NCBI GenBank assembly: GCA_903912525.1
Contig: CAIWHK010000037.1
Location: 1 to 63,440, forward strand
Length of the DNA stretch: 63,440 bases
Source: an uncultured bacterium
GTDB lineage: Bacteria > Krumholzibacteriota > Krumholzibacteriia > LZORAL124-64-63
Direction: 5' to 3'
The first letter of the stretch is position 1, and each line of letters starts with the position of its first letter. The position numbers and the translations under genes were made by a program. Below the pieces are notes generated by a model. The model did not search any database, was not told the origin of the DNA, and saw only the letters and a program-made list of their open reading frames with translations. Positions 21,585-28,487 of the stretch are shown piece after piece.

Positions 21585-23537
21585 ATGGCGCAGTCCGCGT
21601 CCGCCGCTGTTGCGAAGCCCGCGAAGGGCCATCCCCACGGCTTGAAGCCGCTCTTCTTCACCGAGATGTGGGAGCGCCTGGGCTTCTACCTGATGCTCGG
21701 CATCCTTTTCCTGTACGTGACCGACACCGAGCGCGGCGGGCTCGGCTTCACCAACGCCGCCGCCGGCGAGATCTACGGCACGTACATGGCCTTCGTGTAC
21801 TTCACGCCGTTCATCGGCGGCATGATCGCCGACCGCATCCTCGGCTACCGGCGCAGCGTGCTGATCGGCGGCCTGCTGCTGGCGGCCGGCTACTTCGCCC
21901 TGGGCATCCGCTCGATGCCGACGTTCTACGCCGGCCTGGCGCTGCTCTGCCTGGGCAACGGCCTGTTCAAGCCGAACATCTCGGCGATGGTGGGCAACCT
22001 CTACGCGCCGGGCGACGCGCGGCGCGACGCCGGCTTCAACATCTTCTACATGGGCATCAACGTCGGCGCCGCGATCTCGGCGCTGCTGGCCGCGCCGCTG
22101 CGCAACCTGTGGAGCTTCAACACCGCGTTTGCCGCCGCCGGCGTCGGCATGCTCGTGGGCGTGACCATCCTGGTACTGAACTGGAAACGGCTGGAGGGGG
22201 CCGACCGCAAGCCCGAGGTGAAGCCGGGCGATTTCGGCCTGAAGCAGATGTTCCTGACGATCCTCGCGCCGGCGCTCGGGTTCGGCGTCATCGGCTACTT
22301 CGCCGGCAAGCAGTTGCCGTTCGTCACGAGCAGCATCGGACCGGTCACGTTTGCCTTCCTGGTCGGCATGCTGCCGGTCGCGTTCTACTTCCTGTCGCTG
22401 GTGCGGCGCGCCAATCCGGAGGAAAAGCCCGGCCTGGCGGCGCTCATCCCCGTGTACGTGGCGGGCGGCGCCTTCTTCATGATCCTGCACCTGAGCGGCG
22501 GCCTGCTGACGGTTTTCGCCGAGCGCAGCACCGACCGCCGCGCCGAATGGATCCCCGCCGCTACCGAGTTCTACGCGCAAAAAGCGATGCCGAGCTACTT
22601 CGGCAACGCCGGGCCCGCCATTGCGCGGCCGGACGAGCGCACGCTCGTCGTGATGCCGCAGGTGAACGAGGCGATGTTCGGCGCGCGCATCCTCAGCGAA
22701 GGCGCTGTGGCGACGCTCGGCAGCGACCCCACGCTTGACGTAACGGTCAACAAATGGCCCGGCACGCCGGGTATCGACGGTTCGCTGGCCTGCCGCGTGT
22801 TCCCCGACGCCAACGTGGCGCTGTCGCGCTCGCAGGATGCCCACGGCGCGGCGACGACCAGCGTCAAGGTCACGCCCGAGAAGGCGACGCCCACGGGCCA
22901 GGTCGTGCTGACGCGCGACGTGCAGGGCCGCCAGGTCCCGCTCATCGTCGTCTCGCAGTCCTCATACGATGCGGTTTATGCCAAGGCGAACGCCTCGACG
23001 CCGCGCGTGGCGCCCGGCCGCTACGTGCGACTGCTCAACGCCGAGCTGCTGACGGGCTTCCTCAACCCGTTCTTCGTCGTCGTCCTGACGCCGGTGGTCG
23101 TGTGGTTCTTCGCGCAGCGCGTGAAGGCCGGCAAGCCGGTCAGCACCGCGCGAAAGATATTCTACGGCATGATCATCACCACGGTCAGCCTGCTGGTGAT
23201 GGCGCTCGGTGCGCGCATGGGCCAGGACGGCGCGGTGAAGACCTCGATGATGTGGCTCGCGGGTTACTACATGATCATCACCTTCGGCGAGCTCTGCCTG
23301 TCTCCGATGGGCCTTTCACTGGTCACGAAGCTGGCGCCGACCCGCCTGGTCGGCCTGATGATGGGCGGCTGGTTCCTGGCGACAGCCGTCGGCAACAAGA
23401 TGAGCGGCTTCATCAGCGGCCTCGAGCCGGGCACGACGATGTTCGTGGTGCTGGCGATGGCCATCCTGGGCGTTGCCGGGTTCATCTTCCTGATGCTGCC
23501 GCGGCTGGACGCGGCGATCCGGAAATACGGCGCCTGA
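21585..23537 (+). CDS. POT (PTR2) family proton-coupled peptide transporter with large extracytoplasmic insertion
   Basis: 650 residues, compared with 450-500 for a typical bacterial POT. The signature E27-MWE30-R31-LGFY gives the conserved ExxER proton site, and FNIFYMGINVGA is the PTR2 motif. Between about residues 308 and 478, after TM8, a hydrophilic stretch of ~170 residues is inserted (PAATEFYAQKAMPSYFGNAG, VMPQVNEAMFGARILSEGA, GRQVPLIVVSQSSYDAVYA), presumably outside the cytoplasm. The C-terminal spans then resume (FFVVVLTPVVVWFF, ELCLSPMGLSLVTKLAP). It should import di/tripeptides. GGAGG at 21575-21579 precedes ATG 21585. It has its own promoter and is probably monocistronic. Confidence 0.9.
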   Translation: MAQSASAAVAKPAKGHPHGLKPLFFTEMWERLGFYLMLGILFLYVTDTERGGLGFTNAAAGEIYGTYMAFVYFTPFIGGMIADRILGYRRSVLIGGLLLAAGYFALGIRSMPTFYAGLALLCLGNGLFKPNISAMVGNLYAPGDARRDAGFNIFYMGINVGAAISALLAAPLRNLWSFNTAFAAAGVGMLVGVTILVLNWKRLEGADRKPEVKPGDFGLKQMFLTILAPALGFGVIGYFAGKQLPFVTSSIGPVTFAFLVGMLPVAFYFLSLVRRANPEEKPGLAALIPVYVAGGAFFMILHLSGGLLTVFAERSTDRRAEWIPAATEFYAQKAMPSYFGNAGPAIARPDERTLVVMPQVNEAMFGARILSEGAVATLGSDPTLDVTVNKWPGTPGIDGSLACRVFPDANVALSRSQDAHGAATTSVKVTPEKATPTGQVVLTRDVQGRQVPLIVVSQSSYDAVYAKANASTPRVAPGRYVRLLNAELLTGFLNPFFVVVLTPVVVWFFAQRVKAGKPVSTARKIFYGMIITTVSLLVMALGARMGQDGAVKTSMMWLAGYYMIITFGELCLSPMGLSLVTKLAPTRLVGLMMGGWFLATAVGNKMSGFISGLEPGTTMFVVLAMAILGVAGFIFLMLPRLDAAIRKYGA

Positions 23538-23585
23538 CCGGCGTCGTTGAAGGGGGCCGGCGCCGCGCCGACCCGGGTAGGGAAC

Positions 23586-23621
23586 GGGGCCCGGCGCCCT
23601 CGCGAAGGACGTCCGGGCCCC
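23586..23621 (+). terminator. GC-rich hairpin after the POT gene
   Basis: GGGGCCCGG (23586-23594) pairs perfectly with CCGGGCCCC (23613-23621) around an 18-base loop, 48 bases after the POT stop. There is no T-tract, so intrinsic termination is doubtful; it could be a pause or processing hairpin. Confidence 0.35.
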
Positions 23622-23679
23622 TGCAACATAGAAATTGCGGCACTGTCGATGTGCCACGGACGATGTGAGGAGACACACC

Positions 23680-24537
23680 TTGAAGCGCTCGATCATGATC
23701 TGGTCGGTGACGTTCTTCCTGACCCTGGCTTTCCTGGTCTGGCAGAAGGTCTCCGGGCCCACCTACGAGGTGAGGTTCAACGAAACCGTCGCGGGCGCGC
23801 AGGCCTCCGGCGAGCTGTTGCGGACGCACAGCATCAACGGGGACATGCCGGTGACCGTGCATGCTCCCGATATCGGCGTGACCGCCGAGGTGCAGTGGCG
23901 CCGCTATCCCACGAAAGAGGATTGGCAGATCCTGCCGATGGTCCGCGATGGCGAGTTGCTGAGAGCAGAACTGCCGCGCCAGAAAATGGCCGGCAAGCTC
24001 GAGTACCATGTGCACGTCACCAAGGACGGGCAGACGGTGCAGGTGCCGCCCCAGGAGGCGGCCGTCGCGCGCTACAAGGGCGATGTGCCCCCGATGATCC
24101 TGATCTCGCACGTCACCTGCATGATCGTCGGCATGTTCTTCTCGACCGCCTGCGGCCTGACGGCGCTCCTGGGCGGGCGCAGTTCACTGCGGCGGTTGTC
24201 CGAACTGACCTTCCTGTTCCTGTTGATGGGCGGCTGCATCCTCGGTCCCATCGTCCAGAAATACGCCTTCGATGCGTACTGGACGGGCTGGCCGTTCGGC
24301 GGCGACTGGACCGACAACAAGCTCGCCATCGGCGCCCTGGTGTGGCTGGTGGCGGGCCTGCGGTGCCGCCCCTCGCTGCCTGGCAAGCCGGCCGGCAAGT
24401 GGTGGGCGGTGGCGGCGATGGTCGTCATCTTCGTCGTCTACGGCATCCCGCACAGCATCCACGGCTCGACGCTGGATTACCAGACCGGCGAGCACATCCA
24501 GGCGCTTGCGCGCAGCCTCGGCCTGCCGGTGGGCTGA
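23680..24537 (+). CDS. Hypothetical membrane protein with an extracytoplasmic beta domain
   Basis: About 285 residues, no family recognised. The start is TTG 23680: GAGGAG at 23667-23672 sits 7 bases before it, while upstream in-frame codons lack any ribosome site. One N-terminal span (IMIWSVTFFLTLAFLVWQK), then ~110 residues rich in beta (TVHAPDIGVTAEVQWRRYPT, LPRQKMAGKLEYHVHVTKDG) that look like an immunoglobulin-like fold, then about five spans (MILISHVTCMIVGMFF, LTFLFLLMGGCILGPIV, VAAMVVIFVVYGIPHSIHG). A GDWTDNKLAIG loop lies between the later spans. The layout suggests a sensor or ligand-binding membrane protein, but nothing fixes the function. Confidence 0.7.
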   Translation: MKRSIMIWSVTFFLTLAFLVWQKVSGPTYEVRFNETVAGAQASGELLRTHSINGDMPVTVHAPDIGVTAEVQWRRYPTKEDWQILPMVRDGELLRAELPRQKMAGKLEYHVHVTKDGQTVQVPPQEAAVARYKGDVPPMILISHVTCMIVGMFFSTACGLTALLGGRSSLRRLSELTFLFLLMGGCILGPIVQKYAFDAYWTGWPFGGDWTDNKLAIGALVWLVAGLRCRPSLPGKPAGKWWAVAAMVVIFVVYGIPHSIHGSTLDYQTGEHIQALARSLGLPVG

Positions 24538-24564
24538 TCGCCGACCACTCCCTGTTCGGCCATG

Positions 24565-24602
24565 CAAGCAGGCGCGGCCACCGGTCGCGCCTGCCGCATT
24601 TT
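24565..24602 (+). terminator. Probable intrinsic terminator
   Basis: GCAGGCGCG (24568-24576) pairs with CGCGCCTGC (24586-24594) across a 9-base loop, followed by cgcaTTTT (24595-24602). It begins 28 bases after the preceding membrane-protein gene. Confidence 0.5.
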
Positions 24603-24709
24603 CGAGGGGATGACGCTTTGGAATGGCGGGACGAGCAGGATCGCCGCCGCGCCGGCCGGTGTGGTGTCCGGCTGCGGGTTGAACCTCGACCGGTTGGAGA
24701 CGTCGTCGC

Positions 24710-25297
24710 ATGTTTGAATCCTCCCGTTCCGTGTTGTTCCTGCTCATACCGATCTACATTGTGCTGTTGGCCAGCCTGGTCATCGACCTCGTCCGGAACC
24801 TGAGGCGAAGATCCCTGGCGCGCGCCTGCGCGGCGCGGATCATCGAATTGAAGCGGGCGGTGTGGGAGAGCGCGCAGGTCGGTGGCGGCGTCGCCGCGGA
24901 AGTCGGCGTGCTTGTCGCGAGGGCCGAACGTGCAGACAGGTGGGCCAGGGCAACGGAACTCGACGCCGTAACGGCCATGGTCGAAGCGGGAGTCGGCATT
25001 GAGACGTCCGGCGCCAACCCGACCAGCGGACAGGCCGATCATGCCCTTGATGCGGAGGCGCGTCTCGAGAAGGTACTGAACCAGTTGCGCCGCCGACTGC
25101 CGGAGGCCGCCGGCGCGGAACTGGAGGCTTCGCAGACCGCGTTCCGCGAGTACCGCGACACCCAGGTGCGCCTGTGCCGGGGCCTGCGCGAGGGGCCGGA
25201 CCGCATGCTGGTTCGCGATTACGCCAGCGAGGCGATCACCCGAGCGCGGGTCAGCGACCTCGAGGACGTCCTGGCGATCGCCCGCCTGCAGGATTGA
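24710..25297 (+). CDS. Hypothetical single-span membrane protein with helical tail
   Basis: 195 residues. An N-terminal membrane anchor (VLFLLIPIYIVLLASLVIDLV, about 8-28) is followed by an Ala/Arg/Glu-rich helical region. Residues about 110-190 (LEKVLNQLRRRLPEAAGAELEASQTAFREYRD ... ITRARVSDLEDVLAIARLQ) loosely resemble the DUF1311/LprI-type helical domain, but the characteristic cysteines are mostly missing, so this is only a suggestion. It stands alone, 132 bases upstream of the ECF sigma gene. Codon bias is ordinary. Confidence 0.55.
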   Translation: MFESSRSVLFLLIPIYIVLLASLVIDLVRNLRRRSLARACAARIIELKRAVWESAQVGGGVAAEVGVLVARAERADRWARATELDAVTAMVEAGVGIETSGANPTSGQADHALDAEARLEKVLNQLRRRLPEAAGAELEASQTAFREYRDTQVRLCRGLREGPDRMLVRDYASEAITRARVSDLEDVLAIARLQD

Positions 25298-25354
25298 CCC
25301 CGGCGAGCACACCCCGACAGGGGGGTACGGTCGGCGACGATTCTTGCCGCGCGT

Positions 25355-25383
25355 GCCAACCTTTTGCCGCTCACCATCGTCAT
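25355..25383 (+). promoter_or_regulatory. Candidate ECF-type (possibly autoregulated) promoter of the sigma operon
   Basis: GCCAAC followed by CTTTT (25355-25365) and CGTCAT (25378-25383) leave 17 bases between AAC and CGTC. The AAC...CGT layout is that of many ECF-sigma promoters (for example AAC-N16-CGTA of Bacillus SigW). It lies 47 bases upstream of the sigma gene, where autoregulation is common. Confidence 0.45.
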
Positions 25384-25429
25384 AACCCCATGAACACCTG
25401 ATCCACTTCCCGCGCCCCGGGGGACCTGC

Positions 25430-26056
25430 GTGACCGTCGACCCCGCACGATCCGGACCCGCTACCGACCGGTTGCCGCAGCCGGCCGCGGATGCCGTCCT
25501 GGTGGCGCGGGCGGTCGAGGGGGATCGCGACGCCTTCGAGCAGATCTACCGGCGTCACGCCGCCCGCGTCCACGGCCTGTGCCTGCGCCTGGCGGGCGAC
25601 AGCGAGCGGGCTGAGGGACTGACCCAGGACACCTTCGTCAAGGCGTGGCTCGCACTCGGCGGCTACGGGGGCCAGGCTCCCCTGGGCGCGTGGCTGGGGC
25701 GCATTGCGGTCAATCGCTGGCGCGACCTGTGGCGGACCGACAAGCGCGCGCAGCAGTGGCTCGTGGACACCGGGGGCGAAGACACGTGGGACCAGGCTGC
25801 CGCCGTCGCGGCGGCCGGTCGGCTGGAAAGCGCCGGGTCGCTGCTGGCGGTCGTCGACCTCGAACGGATGATCGCGCGCCTGCCCGCCGGCGCCCGAACG
25901 GTCTTCGTGCTGCACGAAGTCGAGGGCTACCCGCAGGCCGAGGTCGCCGCCCTGCTCGGCGTCAGCGAGGGCACCATCAAGTCCCAGATGCATCGCGCCC
26001 GGCGCCTGTTGCGGGCCATGTTCACCGAAACGGGGATGGTTCGTCATGAAGCATGA
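25430..26056 (+). CDS. ECF-subfamily RNA polymerase sigma factor
   Basis: 208 residues. Region sigma-2 spans about 25-95 (ALVARAVEGDRDAFEQIYRRHAARVHGLCLRLAGD, then LTQDTFVKAWLALGGYGG, the promoter-melting motif). Region sigma-4 spans about 145-200 (LPAGARTVFVLHEVEGYPQAEVAALLGVSEGTIKSQMHRARRLL) with a helix-turn-helix. The linker is longer than usual and Ala-rich. The start is GTG 25430. It overlaps the following anti-sigma-like gene by 11 bases, and a DUF4097 gene follows; this trio (ECF sigma, single-span protein, DUF4097) is typical of envelope-stress style ECF operons. Confidence 0.93.
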   Translation: MTVDPARSGPATDRLPQPAADAVLVARAVEGDRDAFEQIYRRHAARVHGLCLRLAGDSERAEGLTQDTFVKAWLALGGYGGQAPLGAWLGRIAVNRWRDLWRTDKRAQQWLVDTGGEDTWDQAAAVAAAGRLESAGSLLAVVDLERMIARLPAGARTVFVLHEVEGYPQAEVAALLGVSEGTIKSQMHRARRLLRAMFTETGMVRHEA

Positions 26057-26567
26057 CCTGCCGCGGGACCCCTCCGCGCATGATGACGCCTTCGTCGGTC
26101 GTTTGTCGGCACTGGCCGCCGCGCTCCGCGAGGACGGTGTGGAACCGGCCCGCGACCTGTGGCCGGACATCGAGCGCGCGCTGGACACCACCGGCGCCAC
26201 GGGACGCCGCGCCACGCGCTACAAGGCTGCCCGGACCTGGACCGGGGCCGCGTTGGCGGCCACGGTGCTGCTCGCCATCGGGCTCGGCGTGGCGGACCTC
26301 AGGCCCGGTCCCGACGCACGCCACGCGATCCCGGTTGCTCGTGACACCACCACGCTCCAGCCCGGCGTCTCTGCCGGATCGGCGACGGCGCGCCAGGGAC
26401 TGCACGCGGTGGACCAGGCCCTGAACGAATTGCAGGCGGCGCTGCGGCAGTCGCCCAATGACCCCGATTTGTCCCGACTGGTCATGTTGATCCATCACTC
26501 GCGCGGCCGTCTTCTCCGCCTGCAGGCGGAGGGCGGCGTCCGGGACGCCCACGGCGGCCGGAGTTGA
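26046..26567 (+). CDS. Single-span membrane protein, probable anti-sigma factor
   Basis: 173 residues: a short cytoplasmic N-terminus (DAFVGRLSALAAALREDGVEPARDLWPDIERAL), one membrane span at about 64-82 (TGAALAATVLLAIGLGVA), and a periplasmic helical tail (LHAVDQALNELQAALRQSPNDPDLSRLVMLIHHSRGRLLRLQ). No zinc-binding HXXXCXXC motif is present, so it is not a ZAS-type anti-sigma. The assignment rests on topology and the 11-base overlap with the sigma gene. The stop-to-start distance to the DUF4097 gene is 25 bases. Confidence 0.65.
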   Translation: MKHDLPRDPSAHDDAFVGRLSALAAALREDGVEPARDLWPDIERALDTTGATGRRATRYKAARTWTGAALAATVLLAIGLGVADLRPGPDARHAIPVARDTTTLQPGVSAGSATARQGLHAVDQALNELQAALRQSPNDPDLSRLVMLIHHSRGRLLRLQAEGGVRDAHGGRS

Positions 26568-26592
26568 CGCGCCAAGCCGAAGGAGAACGCTG

Positions 26593-27579
26593 ATGAAGAC
26601 CCCCGTGAACAATCCCCGGTCGCGCGGCATCCTGGCGCCGGCCGTGACCGCGGCCCTGCTCCTTGTGGCGGCGGGCGCCGCGACGGCCGCCACGCGGCCC
26701 GTCAACGAGCAGGGGCGCATGCCGGCCGACGGCCAGGTGACGATCGAGAACGTCGCCGGCTCGGTCAAGGTGGTCGCCTGGGACCAGGCCGAGATCCGCG
26801 TCACCGGCACGCTCGGCGAGGACGTCAAGGAACTGGAGTTCAGCGCCGGCGCGCGCAGCGTCGTCAGGGTGGTCTATCCCGAGCGCCGCGGGATGCATTT
26901 CAACGGACTTCGTCACAAGGACAAGGGCAAGGACAATGACGCGCAGGACGGGCCGTCGATTCGCGACGACGCGGGCGCCGACCTGACGATCTCGGTGCCG
27001 CGCGGCTGCCGCCTCGAGGTCGAGGTCGTCTCGGCGGACGTCGACGTGACGGGCGTCACGAACGAGGTGTCGGTCACCGCGGTCAGCGGCAAGGTCGGCG
27101 TGCGCGGCGCGTGCAGCCGCCTGGAAGTGGAGAGCGTCAGCGGTGATGTCGAGGTGGACGGCGCCGGCAGGCAGACCGAGGTCACCACGGTATCGGGCAA
27201 CCTGCAGGTGCGCTGCGACGACGCCGACCTGCAGGTGGAGACCGTGACCGGGGATGCGAAGGTGGACTGCGCCAGTCTGCGCAGTCTTGAGGCCGCCACG
27301 GTCAACGGGACGATCACGATGTCCGGCCGCCCGGCGGCGGGCGCGCAAATCGAGGCGGAGTCGGTCAACGGCAACCTGACCCTGGTCGTGCCGGGGGATG
27401 TCAGCGCCGCCTTCGAGGTCTCGACGTTCAATGGCGGCATCGAGAACGCCTTCGGCCAGAAGGCCGAACGCACCGACAAGCATGTCCCCGGCCAGGAATT
27501 GACGTTCACCAACGGCAAGGGCGAAGCCGACGTGAGCCTCAACACGCTCAACGGGAAGATCGTCATCCTCAAGAAATAG
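26593..27579 (+). CDS. Exported DUF4097 family beta-helix protein
   Basis: 328 residues with a signal peptide (AVTAALLLVAAGAATA, cut near 33). The mature part is a repeated beta-strand pattern (GQVTIENVAGSVKVVAWDQAEIRVTG, then VSVTAVSGKVGVRGACSRLEVESVSGDVEVDG, and EAATVNGTITM, ESVNGNLTLVV), the putative-adhesin DUF4097/4098 fold. A charged loop (HKDKGKDNDAQDGPSIRDD, about 112-130) interrupts it. AAGGAG precedes ATG 26593. Third gene of the sigma operon and the likely envelope output or sensor; its ligand is unknown. It is followed by a large palindrome. Confidence 0.85.
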   Translation: MKTPVNNPRSRGILAPAVTAALLLVAAGAATAATRPVNEQGRMPADGQVTIENVAGSVKVVAWDQAEIRVTGTLGEDVKELEFSAGARSVVRVVYPERRGMHFNGLRHKDKGKDNDAQDGPSIRDDAGADLTISVPRGCRLEVEVVSADVDVTGVTNEVSVTAVSGKVGVRGACSRLEVESVSGDVEVDGAGRQTEVTTVSGNLQVRCDDADLQVETVTGDAKVDCASLRSLEAATVNGTITMSGRPAAGAQIEAESVNGNLTLVVPGDVSAAFEVSTFNGGIENAFGQKAERTDKHVPGQELTFTNGKGEADVSLNTLNGKIVILKK

Positions 27580-27590
27580 CGATGCGCGGC

Positions 27591-27658
27591 GGACACATGA
27601 AGATCCCGGGCAGTCCTCGGCCTTCGGCCTGCGGATAGCCCGGGATCGTCATGTGTCC
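27591..27658 (+). repeat. Large palindromic repeat, copy 1 (also likely terminator)
   Basis: 21-base arms GGACACATGA-a-GATCCCGGGC (27591-27611) and their near-perfect complement (27638-27658, one mismatch) flank a 26-base centre containing CTCGGCCTTCGGCCTGCGG. It begins 12 bases after the DUF4097 stop and lies between two convergent genes, so it can terminate both. The inner 46 bases match copy 2 (28420-28465) at all but two positions when both are read on the strand of the gene they follow. Confidence 0.8.
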
Positions 27659-27695
27659 CCCACGCATCGACAGCGGCGTCGGCAGCGCGGGCGTG

Positions 27696-28295
27696 CTAGC
27701 GGAAGAGGGCCTTGACGTCGCCCCAGCTTGCCGGGGTGTCGCCGACAACGGCCTCGGTGCTCACGGCGTCGAGGTACGCGAAGTGCGCGTTCGCGTTCTG
27801 CAGGCAGCGGAAGCGCAGCGTGGCGCTCGCATTGTCGGCGATGAACGTGAAGTTCTTCGATCCGTACGTAATGACGCTGCTCACGTTGGTGTGAGAGAAG
27901 GTCTGCGACTGCGCATCGGCATCGACCACGATCTGGCAGGTGCCGTCGCGCCCGGAGGCGGCCAATGTGCCGAGCATGAACGTGATCGTGTAGGGCACGC
28001 CCGGCGTCGTGGCGAAGGTCTGCTGGATGCCGCCGGCCGAGTACACGTAGCAGGCCAGGTCAACGACATGGAGCCCGTCCGGCGCGGGTGCGCCGCCCGA
28101 CGACCCGAGGGTCCATTCGACCCCGTTGTCGGTCGTGACCCAGCCCGGGATGATGCTCGAGCCTCCCGAAACGATCATCCAGCCGACCGTGCCCGCAGCG
28201 GGCTCGAACGACCCGTTGACGATCTGGGCTCCCGCCGGCCCGGCGGCCACCCCGAATGACACCAGCAAGGCAACAACGGTAGCAATACGAAGCAT
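27696..28295 (-). CDS. Exported DUF642-like (choice-of-anchor C type) protein
   Basis: 199 residues. A signal peptide (MLRIATVVALLVSFGVAAGPAGA) is followed by IVNGSFEPAAGTVGWMIVSGG...IPGWVTTDNGVEWTLGSSGGAP and GLHVVDLACYVYSAGGIQQTFATTPG, the NGSFE...GW...VD/VDL pattern of DUF642/choice-of-anchor C domains (galactose-binding-like folds). A C-terminal ASWGDVKALFR resembles the end of the dehydro-anchored secreted proteins. ATG 28295 is chosen over an upstream in-frame ATG because GGGGGGAAG lies 4 bases before it and a consensus promoter sits just upstream. It is monocistronic and flanked on both sides by related palindromes. Binding target unknown. Confidence 0.78.
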   Translation of the reverse strand: MLRIATVVALLVSFGVAAGPAGAQIVNGSFEPAAGTVGWMIVSGGSSIIPGWVTTDNGVEWTLGSSGGAPAPDGLHVVDLACYVYSAGGIQQTFATTPGVPYTITFMLGTLAASGRDGTCQIVVDADAQSQTFSHTNVSSVITYGSKNFTFIADNASATLRFRCLQNANAHFAYLDAVSTEAVVGDTPASWGDVKALFR

Positions 28296-28330
28296 GTTCT
28301 TCCCCCCGGTTAGGTAAAAATCAGAGGGAA

Positions 28331-28358
28331 ATTGTATCGTATTGTGAGCAATTGTCAA
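28331..28358 (-). promoter_or_regulatory. Consensus sigma-70 promoter of the DUF642-like gene
   Basis: Minus strand TTGACA (28358-28353), 16 bases, TACAAT (28336-28331): the strongest promoter match in the window, in an AT-rich patch. The predicted transcript start is about 30 bases before ATG 28295. ACAAT recurs three times at exact 10-base spacing through the promoter (ATTGT at 28331, 28341 and 28351 on the plus strand). Confidence 0.75.
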
Positions 28359-28400
28359 TAGGGGTCATTCCGGGCCGCCAGGACTGTGGCCTTCGAGCCT

Positions 28401-28484
28401 GGCGAGGTAGGGAAACGAAGATCCCGGGCAATCCGCAGGCCGAAGGCCGAGGACAGCCCGGGATCTTCGTTTCCCTACCTCGCC
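28401..28484 (-). repeat. Large palindromic repeat, copy 2 (also likely terminator)
   Basis: Perfect 29-base arms (28401-28429 and 28456-28484) around a 26-base centre. The inner part (GAAGATCCCGGGC ... GCCCGGGATCTTC) is the core shared with copy 1; the outer GGCGAGGTAGGGAAAC arm is private to this copy. It lies 3 bases beyond the stop of the M2 peptidase gene and has the same orientation relative to that gene as copy 1 has to DUF4097. Confidence 0.85.
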
Positions 28485-28487
28485 ACG

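Noticed and set aside
28331-28358. lac-operator-like element in the DUF642 promoter
   Set aside because: The resemblance is limited to a short TTGTGAGC segment and there is no symmetric half-site.
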